From: Lachnospiraceae bacterium NK4A144
Lineage (GTDB): Bacteria; Bacillota; Clostridia; Lachnospirales; Lachnospiraceae
Length of the DNA: 64,000 bases
NCBI GenBank assembly: GCA_000424365.1
Contig: AUJT01000002.1
Location: 310,001 to 374,000 of the forward strand
Direction: 5' to 3'
The position numbers and the translations under genes were made by a program. Position 1 is the first letter of the stretch. Each line of letters opens with the position of its first letter. The notes beneath the pieces are model-generated. The model was not told the origin of the DNA. It did not search any database and saw only the letters and a program-made list of their open reading frames with translations. This document shows, one piece after another, positions 36,444 through 44,726 of this stretch.

Positions 36444-37602
36444 TCATTTCACACTCCTCACCTAATGAAGCCGACAGCGCCTTTGCATTATTAACTATTG
36501 TTCCAAGTAGAAGCTGCTGATCATCAGAAAGCTCTATAAAGTTTTTTCCAAAGCAGCTCATTCCAGTGGCATACTGTTCACTTAATCCATTCCGAATACT
36601 ATCTGTCTTTTCTAAAAGAGCAGCGAGTTTTGTATCCATTTTCTTTAGTTGTTCTGTATTTTTCATTACAGATTCAATTTCTGTTTTTTTCTCTTTATCA
36701 AGTTTTATCTTCTTATTTGTAAACAAAACTATTGAGGTAAGAAGAGTAGCTCCCGCTATGCTCCAACCAACAGGACCCGCTAAAGCCAGAAATGCATTTC
36801 CTGCAGCCATTCCACCTCCGCCAGCAGTCAATGCACCTCCACCTATCCAAGCCAACGCAGCATTTGTTGCAGCTGCTCCAGATAATGCCGAAATAGCTGT
36901 TCCTGTAGATGCAGTTCCAAATGTTGTCGCAATCCACATCGCTGCACTAGGTGCGAGTGATGCGACTGCCACACCGCCTGCAACTCCAGCTCCAACTCCA
37001 ACAGCAGACTTCTTTGCAGCTTCAAGCTTCTTCTTGGCAAAATCGCACACATCTCTAAACTGCTTTTTATCTATCTGAATCTTAACTATATCCGTATCAA
37101 ATTCCTTAGGATGATTCGCTATACTATTTATTAAATGCTCTACATTATCTAGTAAATCTATTGCTCTTTCTCTCTGATTAAACAGCTTTATTCCATGATC
37201 ATTCAAATCCGTATAAGCTGAATTGTAATCATTTACCGCTGCCTTAAGTTGCTCATCAAGGCTGGAACACTTGTCTTTTTTATTTTCCTCATTATTAACG
37301 ACAGGTTCTTTGATTTCTTCAATTCTTTCACCAAACTTGTTTTCATTTTTTATCTTTTTATCTGCATTTTCCTTCATAGTTTTTATCGCAGATATCGCTC
37401 CCATTCCACTATTCTTCGCTGTTTCTGTAAAATCCTTGAAGCCTGAGCCCGCCTTCTGAGCCGTTTTAGAAATATTTTCTCCGGTCTTCTCTGCAACTTT
37501 CGAAATATTCGATCCTGCTTTTATAGCAGTCGTTGTAAGCTCCTCCCCTGCTTTTGACAAAAAATCTTTCGCTCCCTTTGCTTTATCAAAATTTATCCGC
37601 AC
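36415..37602 (-). CDS. Unknown protein with glycine-zipper-like membrane segment
   Basis: A 395-residue protein, family not recognised. The N-terminus (residues 1-80) has repeated amphipathic 11-residue-like stretches ('KAGSNISKVAEKTGENISKT'), as in apolipoprotein/LEA-type helices. The centre (about 198-300) is strongly Ala/Gly-rich and hydrophobic ('VGVGAGVAGGVAVASLAPSA', 'GGGALTAGGGGMAAGNAFLA') and is flanked by coiled coil on both sides. This arrangement fits an inducible membrane-binding or pore-forming protein. It is co-translated with the gene that follows. Confidence 0.75.
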   Translation of the reverse strand: MRINFDKAKGAKDFLSKAGEELTTTAIKAGSNISKVAEKTGENISKTAQKAGSGFKDFTETAKNSGMGAISAIKTMKENADKKIKNENKFGERIEEIKEPVVNNEENKKDKCSSLDEQLKAAVNDYNSAYTDLNDHGIKLFNQRERAIDLLDNVEHLINSIANHPKEFDTDIVKIQIDKKQFRDVCDFAKKKLEAAKKSAVGVGAGVAGGVAVASLAPSAAMWIATTFGTASTGTAISALSGAAATNAALAWIGGGALTAGGGGMAAGNAFLALAGPVGWSIAGATLLTSIVLFTNKKIKLDKEKKTEIESVMKNTEQLKKMDTKLAALLEKTDSIRNGLSEQYATGMSCFGKNFIELSDDQQLLLGTIVNNAKALSASLGEECEMNASREGDEK

Positions 37603-37671
37603 TATTCATTGCCCCTTTTATAATATTCGTTCACCACTTTATTCCATATACACTCAACTAATTGAGTTGCA

Positions 37672-38976
37672 TTAATAAAGATTAATTTCACGTTGCTGAT
37701 ACATAACAACTGAATTACTATTAAATATCAATCCATACACAATTAACTCCATGCACGGCATCAAAAATGTTTCAAGAAGAGTTTTTGTCCAAATATCAAG
37801 ATTATCGTATGTAATGTGATGTTCATTTACCTTGTCATGAACAATAGTGCAACGAATCTGATATATAAGTTTACCTGTCAACAAAAGAATTTGATTACTA
37901 GTGCTTGAACTATATGTAGGACAACCGCTTGATATTCCAAGTTTCCGCATCAGAGTTGCTGTATTACTCTTCAAATCCCTATTAGCATCTATTATCGATT
38001 TCCACTTATTTGCAATATGGTCTTCTAAGCTAACACTATCTATCATTACAGATGCGCATCCTTTTAATAGGCATTTCAATGCATCAAGTTCTTTGCTTGC
38101 GAGCTTTTCACTTAGGTTTTTAAAATCTCTTATAGATATTTTTCTATAAGAAAAATCATCACACATTTCGCATATTTGGCATTTATACATATAGTTTTCT
38201 ATAACTTGATAAATCCTTAAATACTTATCTAGAATATTTTTATGAATATTATATTCATTCATAACCGAAACAATGTCAGCGAATTGATAATAATTAATAG
38301 AGGGATCATACTTAACAGTAATATTAACAGGGTTATAGACATATTCTTGTGGTTTAAATAATACTTTTCCCTGCATAACCGCATTAAGTTTTATAAATTC
38401 TACTCTTGATTCTAATTCAATCTCTGAGTTAGATATTAAACTTGAACCAAGTAAGATTATCTTATACGTTTTCTTTCTATCTAGCCCACACAACAAACCA
38501 AGAATCAGATTCGAAATCCCTGTTTCCTTATTAATAAAATCTTCAAAATCATCTATATTACGGCAATCGATTAATAGCATAGGATTATCTGGATCAAATC
38601 GACTAGTATATCTTGCATTTACCACATGATACTTATCATCATTAAGCTCAAAAACTTTATACGTAGACGTTAATCCAAATTCACCATCCCAGTCTTCAGT
38701 CTGCATATTGCCAGCAAGTTTTTCTATCAAAATAGCTATTATTTTTAGTGTATTGCAATCATACAACGAAGGATGTGCTTCTTCGCTCAATTCTTTAAGA
38801 CTCTCTGATAATTCATTTATTATTGAAATATCATCATTATTCTTTATTTCATCAAGTGCTTTACCAAATGTAATAATCTTATCCTGAAATTCATCAGAAA
38901 GAGGTAATGATTCAGCCTCATCAACTATCTTTAGTAGCGAATCACAGGTCACTTTAAGTATGTCTAACGCTTTCAC
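37672..38976 (-). CDS. Unknown protein with C-terminal HEPN-like domain
   Basis: A 434-residue protein. The N-terminal 240 residues are not recognised. The C-terminal part is helical and holds 'YQIRCTIVHDK', an R-x4-H motif of the HEPN superfamily, many of whose members are RNases or toxins in defence loci (ApeA-like). A cysteine pair 'YKCQICEMCDDFSY' near residue 265 may bind metal. Its start codon overlaps the end of the DGQHR-like gene, so the two are likely to work together. Enzymatic activity is inference. Confidence 0.7.
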   Translation of the reverse strand: MKALDILKVTCDSLLKIVDEAESLPLSDEFQDKIITFGKALDEIKNNDDISIINELSESLKELSEEAHPSLYDCNTLKIIAILIEKLAGNMQTEDWDGEFGLTSTYKVFELNDDKYHVVNARYTSRFDPDNPMLLIDCRNIDDFEDFINKETGISNLILGLLCGLDRKKTYKIILLGSSLISNSEIELESRVEFIKLNAVMQGKVLFKPQEYVYNPVNITVKYDPSINYYQFADIVSVMNEYNIHKNILDKYLRIYQVIENYMYKCQICEMCDDFSYRKISIRDFKNLSEKLASKELDALKCLLKGCASVMIDSVSLEDHIANKWKSIIDANRDLKSNTATLMRKLGISSGCPTYSSSTSNQILLLTGKLIYQIRCTIVHDKVNEHHITYDNLDIWTKTLLETFLMPCMELIVYGLIFNSNSVVMYQQREINLY

Positions 38977-40793
38977 TACTCATTACCTCCAAAATAATTA
39001 TTCCAGTCAATGCTATTTATTTTTTTATTTATCAAATCGAGAATCGCTCGATTCACTGCTGTCTTTGTAACATTTCCAACATTAACTTTGCTAACCTCAA
39101 TGTTGTCATTTTTCGCCGCCTCATAAGTTTGAAGATTTAGACCATCTATATTACTTAGCAAAAGACTAAACGCATCAACATCATCACTAACTTCCCCTAA
39201 TGCTGCAAACATACCGACTAAAACAGTTTCACGGCCAATCCACTTTGTTCCAACTTCTCCATAACTAGCCTCTAAAGCCGCATCTAGATCAAACATAAAC
39301 TTCATTATCTTTTTTACTGTATTATTATCAATATCTTCTCTTTTATCTTGTTGAATACCTTTAACGAGCTTTACATTGGTAGTTACAGCCTTTTTATCTG
39401 AATATGAAATAGCAGCCGAAATAATATGCGAAAAATAATACTCACCTTTTTTACGCTCTTTGCTATAAAGCATATCAGTTTTATCCTTATTTCTTATAAT
39501 ACCTATAACATGATTATCCTTGCACATCTTATTTAACTCTGGTAGCATATTCAAAAATAGCAGTTCTAATTGGTGTCTTATGTCCATTTCTTTATGTCCA
39601 GCGTTCAAAATCAGCATCTTTTTAGTCTCATCTTCAGGACTCAAATTCTCCCAAATTTCAAACCATTGAACATTCGAATTGTAATACTTCCAAAATCTTT
39701 CAATAGATCCGTTATTTCGATATTCATTTAGCACCTCAAAAAAAACAGATGCATTACAATCATGCTCCTTAAGATCTGCAGACAATTCTCTGGCAAGCTT
39801 AATTCTGCTATAACTTAACAGTTCATCTTTATCTTCTATTTCTTCAAAGAAGTTCATGCATTTCCATATTTCATTTATGCGGAATGTTCTCTGAAGTCCA
39901 TCTAAAATACGATACTGTTCTAGTTTTAATGTCTGGCCATCATTTATTACACTTATTCCATCTGCTACCAGCGTAATTGTAGGTATACTATCATTTCTAA
40001 TTATTGTTTGAACTATGCGATCAAGATATTCGTTTTTCACTATTCCTCTCTGAATATCATTATTACAATATGAATCAGGGAGACTTTTCATATATTGAGC
40101 CAACGTACATCCACAAAAATAACATACTGCTCCTGTATCCGTACTCTTTTCTGTATAAATCGAAAAGGCTTTATCAAACTCAGTGTTATCTGATATATCT
40201 TCGTATACATCAGATAATCTTATATAAGTATTTGCATTAAAAAATGTATCATAATCCGGGAGAATGTCATTTTCATAGAAGCTCTGGTTAATACCGATGC
40301 ATACTATATTATTAGCTTCAATGCGAAGTAAAATAAAAAGATCATTTGGAACCAACAAGTCTCTTAAAGTATTAAAATCGTCACTATTCTTTGAAATCTG
40401 TTTGGATAATTGAATTTGCTTCTGAGTTCTTTTCCCAATACTGACGTGAGAATTAATAAGTTTAATTTCGGCATCCTTAATATCTAATCTATGTTTCGCT
40501 AAGGCCTCAATATTACCATTAATTAGCTTCACATCAATTTGATCTACGCTTTCACAATCCATCTTCTCAAAATCATTAGCATTATAGAAAAAAGATATTG
40601 TTTTTCCTGTAATGGCAATGTGAGTTTGATGTCCTTTGCCTTTCTTGTTTTTTATCACAACATTAGAGTCTGCCAGTTTTAATGCAACTATTTCTGTAAC
40701 ATCACTAATAAACGTCTTCACCGACTCTTCTTTATACCCCAAATAACATAAGTATTTCTCTAATAAATCTAATAATCTCTCGTGTTCTTTCAT
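38976..40793 (-). CDS. DGQHR/DUF262-like protein with N-terminal domain shared with the McrB protein
   Basis: A 605-residue protein. Residues 1-170 contain QTHIAITG (56-63) and 'HVSIGKRTQKQIQL', both paralleled in the McrB-like protein encoded at 51911. From about residue 270 it carries 'RILDGLQRTFRINEIW' and later 'ILNAGHKEMDIRHQLELLF', resembling the DGQHR/ParB-like fold of DndB- and DUF262-type proteins found in phosphorothioate and restriction systems. A CxxC-type 'CYFCGC' lies near 224. The catalytic function is unproven. It is overlapped by the HEPN-like gene and follows the XRE regulator by 26 bases. Confidence 0.7.
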   Translation of the reverse strand: MKEHERLLDLLEKYLCYLGYKEESVKTFISDVTEIVALKLADSNVVIKNKKGKGHQTHIAITGKTISFFYNANDFEKMDCESVDQIDVKLINGNIEALAKHRLDIKDAEIKLINSHVSIGKRTQKQIQLSKQISKNSDDFNTLRDLLVPNDLFILLRIEANNIVCIGINQSFYENDILPDYDTFFNANTYIRLSDVYEDISDNTEFDKAFSIYTEKSTDTGAVCYFCGCTLAQYMKSLPDSYCNNDIQRGIVKNEYLDRIVQTIIRNDSIPTITLVADGISVINDGQTLKLEQYRILDGLQRTFRINEIWKCMNFFEEIEDKDELLSYSRIKLARELSADLKEHDCNASVFFEVLNEYRNNGSIERFWKYYNSNVQWFEIWENLSPEDETKKMLILNAGHKEMDIRHQLELLFLNMLPELNKMCKDNHVIGIIRNKDKTDMLYSKERKKGEYYFSHIISAAISYSDKKAVTTNVKLVKGIQQDKREDIDNNTVKKIMKFMFDLDAALEASYGEVGTKWIGRETVLVGMFAALGEVSDDVDAFSLLLSNIDGLNLQTYEAAKNDNIEVSKVNVGNVTKTAVNRAILDLINKKINSIDWNNYFGGNE

Positions 40794-40819
40794 GTCCTGT
40801 CTCCTTTAGATAATTAGTT

Positions 40820-41239
40820 CTAAATAATATCTCCATTCTCCAACTTAAAACCATGTAGAAAATCCATATTAGTTACCTCAGCAATCTTTTTCATATCCTC
40901 AATTGAAAAAGATCCCTTTTTCATCTTCGCATTGGAGTTCTGAGGTGACGTTCCCAGCCTTCTTGCCAATTCAGCTTGACTAATATTTAATCTTACGCGT
41001 AAATCTTTAATCTCTTCTGATATTGTTATACACATTTCCTCACTGATTAATACTAGGGAGTATTGTAAAGTAACACGGTATATATTTCCTGGCTTTTTGA
41101 CGTTTACTGTCATATTGACAAGATTGAACAAGGCTTCCTCAACATCCATCTCATCCCCGATAAAATACCCGGCTTCATAATCAATACTGTCTGCAACATC
41201 AGTAAGCGCAGCTGAAAGATTACTAAAGGATGCTTTCAT
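40820..41239 (-). CDS. XRE-family transcriptional regulator
   Basis: A 139-residue protein. Residues 72-130 form a Cro/C1-type helix-turn-helix ('LRVRLNISQAELARRLGTSP'); the first 70 residues are an additional domain, 'GYFIGDEMDVEEALFNLVN', that I do not recognise. It probably controls the downstream genes to 34983. The 160-base gap upstream holds two GGAA-ATG-TTCC-type palindromes that could be its operators. An internal start at the methionine before CITISEE would give the bare helix-turn-helix. Confidence 0.82.
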   Translation of the reverse strand: MKASFSNLSAALTDVADSIDYEAGYFIGDEMDVEEALFNLVNMTVNVKKPGNIYRVTLQYSLVLISEEMCITISEEIKDLRVRLNISQAELARRLGTSPQNSNAKMKKGSFSIEDMKKIAEVTNMDFLHGFKLENGDII

Positions 41240-41322
41240 ATATCTCCAATGCCAAACGCCTTAAACACTACGTCTACTACATATTGGTAAAAAATCAAAT
41301 TGAAACTGCTCATTTGATCAGG

Positions 41323-41357
41323 CGGAAATGTTCCGAGATAGAACGGATAAATGTTCG
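41323..41357. promoter_or_regulatory. Candidate operator pair for the XRE regulator
   Basis: CGGAAATGTTCCG (41323-41335), a perfect palindrome with a 3-base centre, and the related CGGATAAATGTTCG (41344-41357) start 21 bases apart, i.e. two helical turns. They lie about 85-120 bases upstream of the regulator gene, in the only sizeable gap of the lower half of the operon. Confidence 0.55.
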
Positions 41358-41402
41358 CGAAAAAACATTTGTGAATTCTTACCAAACATCAACCGTTAAA
41401 TC

Positions 41403-41609
41403 TCACAGCAATTCCTTAAGTTTTTCCGCCTCCTCAACTGTAAGCGTAATGCCTTTCCCCATTTTCTCATGTCCTGGTGCCCACTCTCTGATATCATATT
41501 TTGGTGATGCACCATTCCAAGAAACTAAGTTCAATTCTTTTCTCCACCCTTTCGAAGTTTCTGATAAGACTCCTACTTCTTGTAGTATTTCAAATGTAAA
41601 ATCAGCCAT
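41403..41609 (-). CDS. PC4/YdbC-family single-stranded-DNA-binding protein
   Basis: A 68-residue protein. The pattern 'WNGASPKYDIREWAPGHEKM' followed by 'GKGITLTVEEAEKLKELL' is the signature of the PC4/YdbC family, whose members bind single-stranded DNA as dimers. Length is normal for bacterial members. It follows the AIPR gene by 16 bases. It may stabilise unwound DNA or act as a transcription cofactor for the locus; small YdbC proteins are also frequent on mobile elements. Confidence 0.85.
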   Translation of the reverse strand: MADFTFEILQEVGVLSETSKGWRKELNLVSWNGASPKYDIREWAPGHEKMGKGITLTVEEAEKLKELL

Positions 41610-41625
41610 TAATTAAATTCTCCTT

Positions 41626-43806
41626 TTATATATCTATAGGCATTCCTTCACTTAATAATTTTTCTCTAACTTTCATTACTATTTTTATCTGCCGTTCTGA
41701 AAGAGAACGTCCGTCATCATACATATCAATACACGCCTTCATAGCATCTTTTTCAGCTGGAAAGAGTAATTTTCGATCGCTCCCCCATTCTAGCACATTC
41801 TTCCAATAGTTCCTTCCTGCATTCAGCACAAAGTTAAAATCATCTACCTCATTTTTTAATTTTTGATCAGCCCTTGCATTTCTTTCTTCTATCTTAATTG
41901 TTTCTTTTGCAATTAACGTCTGTAAAAACTCGGGCAAAATTGTCCATTTTCTCTTTTTTGCCTGTTCCCAACACTCTTTTTTCTTACACCATTCTGTAAC
42001 ATTCTGAGTTGGTCTGTCATCATCAGTAATGAAGTCATATACTTCCGGCCATAAAACTGTAATCTGCTTTTCAAGTTCAGGATAGACATCTTGATTATTC
42101 CAGATCCTAGAAAAATCAATCGAAGCTTCTTTAGATCTATTGCGAATGTCCTCAAAAATCAAACTCAACAAATATGCAATGACATTTGCCTTATATGAGT
42201 TTCTTCCGCCTGTTTTATATTCCGCACTTGTTTTAATAATCTGATCCGCTTTATTAAACATAATTGCAATTGCGACAACTCTCTTATAATAAGCGACATT
42301 ATACTGCTCATCAGATTTCATCCATTGTTTCTTTATTTGCTCAGCAAATTCTTTGACTATTGCCTGTTTGCCCTTACTAACCTTATCCGGTGCGCCTTCA
42401 TATATTTCCATATATTTTGCAAGTTCAACCATCTTTATAACTTGTTTTTCAGGATATCGAAGTTTATACTGCTTCACCTGCGCCGGTGTAAGTTGCATCT
42501 TTCCTTGATTATATTGTCCTCGAGTTCGCTCATAGTACCAGTATTGCTGGTACTGATTACCATTTACTGCAGGAGCCGGTGTCTTTCTTGAATACTCTTC
42601 CATGCGTATATGGAATGGATGGTTTGAAAAGAAATCTGATGCATCGACTTTATTCTGTGAGTTCGAGTATTCTGATATCTTGGGAATAATTTTTTCCGAC
42701 ATATCATGATCTAAGACAGAAATTTTCATCGGAACCTTTATCTTTTCCAATTCAATCAGCTCACCTTTACGTGCTGAAAGCACAGCATTAGCAATCGACG
42801 CTGTTGTTTGTCCACCATTTACTATCTGCAAATCCTTGATTTTTGTAATAATCAATCCACTTGATGTTTGTACAGTTTCTACTCCTGTTGCAGTTGCTGC
42901 AATTCCATTATTATAAGCAAAAAACATCTCTGGACAATTTTTTATTGTATTTTGAATACTCTTATTGACTTTTCCTTTTACGCTCAAAAATGAGCGTACG
43001 TTTCCTTCCAGTAGTCTTGATCCATATTCAAGATACAAATCGCATAAAATATTTCCAGGAACAGCCGTCAAATAAGATGTATAAGTGATCAAATACATTT
43101 TATTGACAGATTGGTCTTCCCCTTCATATGCCGTCAAAACTTCAATATCAGATTTAGCATTAACACATTCCGTTCCTTTAACACATGGCAACCCATCTGT
43201 ATTGAATTCTGACAAATTGATTTCTACACTTTCCTTTTGCATTGTAGAACTAACAACATCAAAAATTCTGTTAATATCCCAAATATTAAGTTCTACTGTT
43301 TTTCCCGCTATTTCCTCAGCTTTTATATTTTTGGATCTTTGATTGTTATAAGCATCCGTTAAAATATATAACCGAAATTTTGTTATCTCATCATTGTTAA
43401 GATATAAATTTCTGGCAAACTCATATACTTCTGTACTTTCCTCTAACTCCCGATAAAATTCATATTTTATTGATTCCTTTATAAAACGTTTCAACGAATC
43501 AAATAGAGTGTCACTCCGTTTTTTGTCAAAACTATCACTCTCGTATTTTCCCCTATAGTCAACAATGAAAATGCAACAGCTTTTATCAAAATCATCCATT
43601 GCATATCCATCGATTTTTATCGCACCATGACCACTTCCGCGTGATACTCCTTCATAATAACACTCCGTAAAATCATCAAATTCTTCTCCAGCTATAAGAA
43701 TATCCGTTACTGTCTTTAAGAATTCATCTGATTGATTAGACATATTTGATTCGGCAGCGATAGATATATCCTCATGTAGCATCTCTCGATACTCTTCTAC
43801 CTTCAT
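41626..43806 (-). CDS. AIPR-family (abortive infection) protein
   Basis: A 726-residue protein of the AIPR family, named after a lactococcal abortive-infection determinant. The core motif 'LQIVNGGQTTASIANA' (residues 326-341), preceded by 'MFFAYNNGIAATATGV', is diagnostic. The N-terminal 200 residues contain an RG/IDGY segment resembling a nuclease-like domain, not identified with confidence. AIPR genes are repeatedly seen next to Z1 ATPases, GHKL ATPases and DUF4420 nucleases, exactly as here, so it is taken as a component of that restriction-like system. Confidence 0.88.
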   Translation of the reverse strand: MKVEEYREMLHEDISIAAESNMSNQSDEFLKTVTDILIAGEEFDDFTECYYEGVSRGSGHGAIKIDGYAMDDFDKSCCIFIVDYRGKYESDSFDKKRSDTLFDSLKRFIKESIKYEFYRELEESTEVYEFARNLYLNNDEITKFRLYILTDAYNNQRSKNIKAEEIAGKTVELNIWDINRIFDVVSSTMQKESVEINLSEFNTDGLPCVKGTECVNAKSDIEVLTAYEGEDQSVNKMYLITYTSYLTAVPGNILCDLYLEYGSRLLEGNVRSFLSVKGKVNKSIQNTIKNCPEMFFAYNNGIAATATGVETVQTSSGLIITKIKDLQIVNGGQTTASIANAVLSARKGELIELEKIKVPMKISVLDHDMSEKIIPKISEYSNSQNKVDASDFFSNHPFHIRMEEYSRKTPAPAVNGNQYQQYWYYERTRGQYNQGKMQLTPAQVKQYKLRYPEKQVIKMVELAKYMEIYEGAPDKVSKGKQAIVKEFAEQIKKQWMKSDEQYNVAYYKRVVAIAIMFNKADQIIKTSAEYKTGGRNSYKANVIAYLLSLIFEDIRNRSKEASIDFSRIWNNQDVYPELEKQITVLWPEVYDFITDDDRPTQNVTEWCKKKECWEQAKKRKWTILPEFLQTLIAKETIKIEERNARADQKLKNEVDDFNFVLNAGRNYWKNVLEWGSDRKLLFPAEKDAMKACIDMYDDGRSLSERQIKIVMKVREKLLSEGMPIDI

Positions 43807-43811
43807 CTATT

Positions 43812-44726
43812 TTAATTCTCCCTATAACTACTTATTCCATCCAATAATAATGTATAAGTTACATTTCCTATTGAATCCGAAACCATTTTACGAGTTAATC
43901 TTGGGAAATCTTTGGAAACCAAATAGCTCTGTCTTCCCTTAAACACGAAATTATAGTTATCATATTCATCATCCGGAATATAACCTACGTTATCTAGCCT
44001 TGTTCTAAATAAATCCATATCATCTGGATCAGATATCTTTTCTATTATGCTCATAACGACTTTATTTAGATTTATTGCCAATCCCGATGTAATACTTGCA
44101 TCCTCTAAACGCATAATAACAAGATGTCCATCCTCTTCAGCTTCTAGCTGTTCCAAAGAGCTGATATTAACTTGCACAGCATTTTCATTGACCGATTTTA
44201 CCTCATACCATGTATGTGCAATTTCAAAATCTTTATGTCCAGCTAAAGGTCCCATCCAACTTTGAATAGCGGCAGTCGCCTTAAACTCCTTCATAAAATG
44301 ATCCCTAAGCTCTATAAGTTCCCCAATTAACCCCTTGATTTCTTGCTTATTAAGTATTGACTGCTTTTTCTTTCCAAACATTTCCTTCCAATATTTCCAT
44401 CTTGTCAATGCATTAGATATAGCTGTTTTGCTTCCTGCAGACTCACAAACAAGAATAATATCTTTGCAAAAAATCAAAAACATTGACTTATATGAATTAT
44501 CAAGTAAATCGAAAGTTAATGCCATTTTCTGATCATCTCGCCTTTTAAGAGAAACATCTATAAGTTTGGAGGATTTAACTAAGGCATCTTTTCCTGGTTC
44601 TGTTATAACCATTGACATATGTCCATCATCGTTATAACCCAAAAACACATTCACCTTGTATTCAATACCTATCCTCTGGTAAGTATTAGATTCAGCGCCT
44701 TTTGCAAACTTTTCTTCAATATTCAT
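43812..44726 (-). CDS. DUF4420 PD-(D/E)XK nuclease-like protein
   Basis: A 304-residue protein. 'GLIGELIELRD' (132-142) and 'HKDFEIAHTWYEVKSV', with D166 and E175-V-K177, reproduce the PD-(D/E)XK nuclease core of DUF4420. It is the probable DNA-cleaving subunit of the Z1/GHKL system. Its start overlaps the Z1 stop codon by one base (ATGA-type coupling) and AIPR begins five bases after its end. Confidence 0.88.
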   Translation of the reverse strand: MNIEEKFAKGAESNTYQRIGIEYKVNVFLGYNDDGHMSMVITEPGKDALVKSSKLIDVSLKRRDDQKMALTFDLLDNSYKSMFLIFCKDIILVCESAGSKTAISNALTRWKYWKEMFGKKKQSILNKQEIKGLIGELIELRDHFMKEFKATAAIQSWMGPLAGHKDFEIAHTWYEVKSVNENAVQVNISSLEQLEAEEDGHLVIMRLEDASITSGLAINLNKVVMSIIEKISDPDDMDLFRTRLDNVGYIPDDEYDNYNFVFKGRQSYLVSKDFPRLTRKMVSDSIGNVTYTLLLDGISSYREN

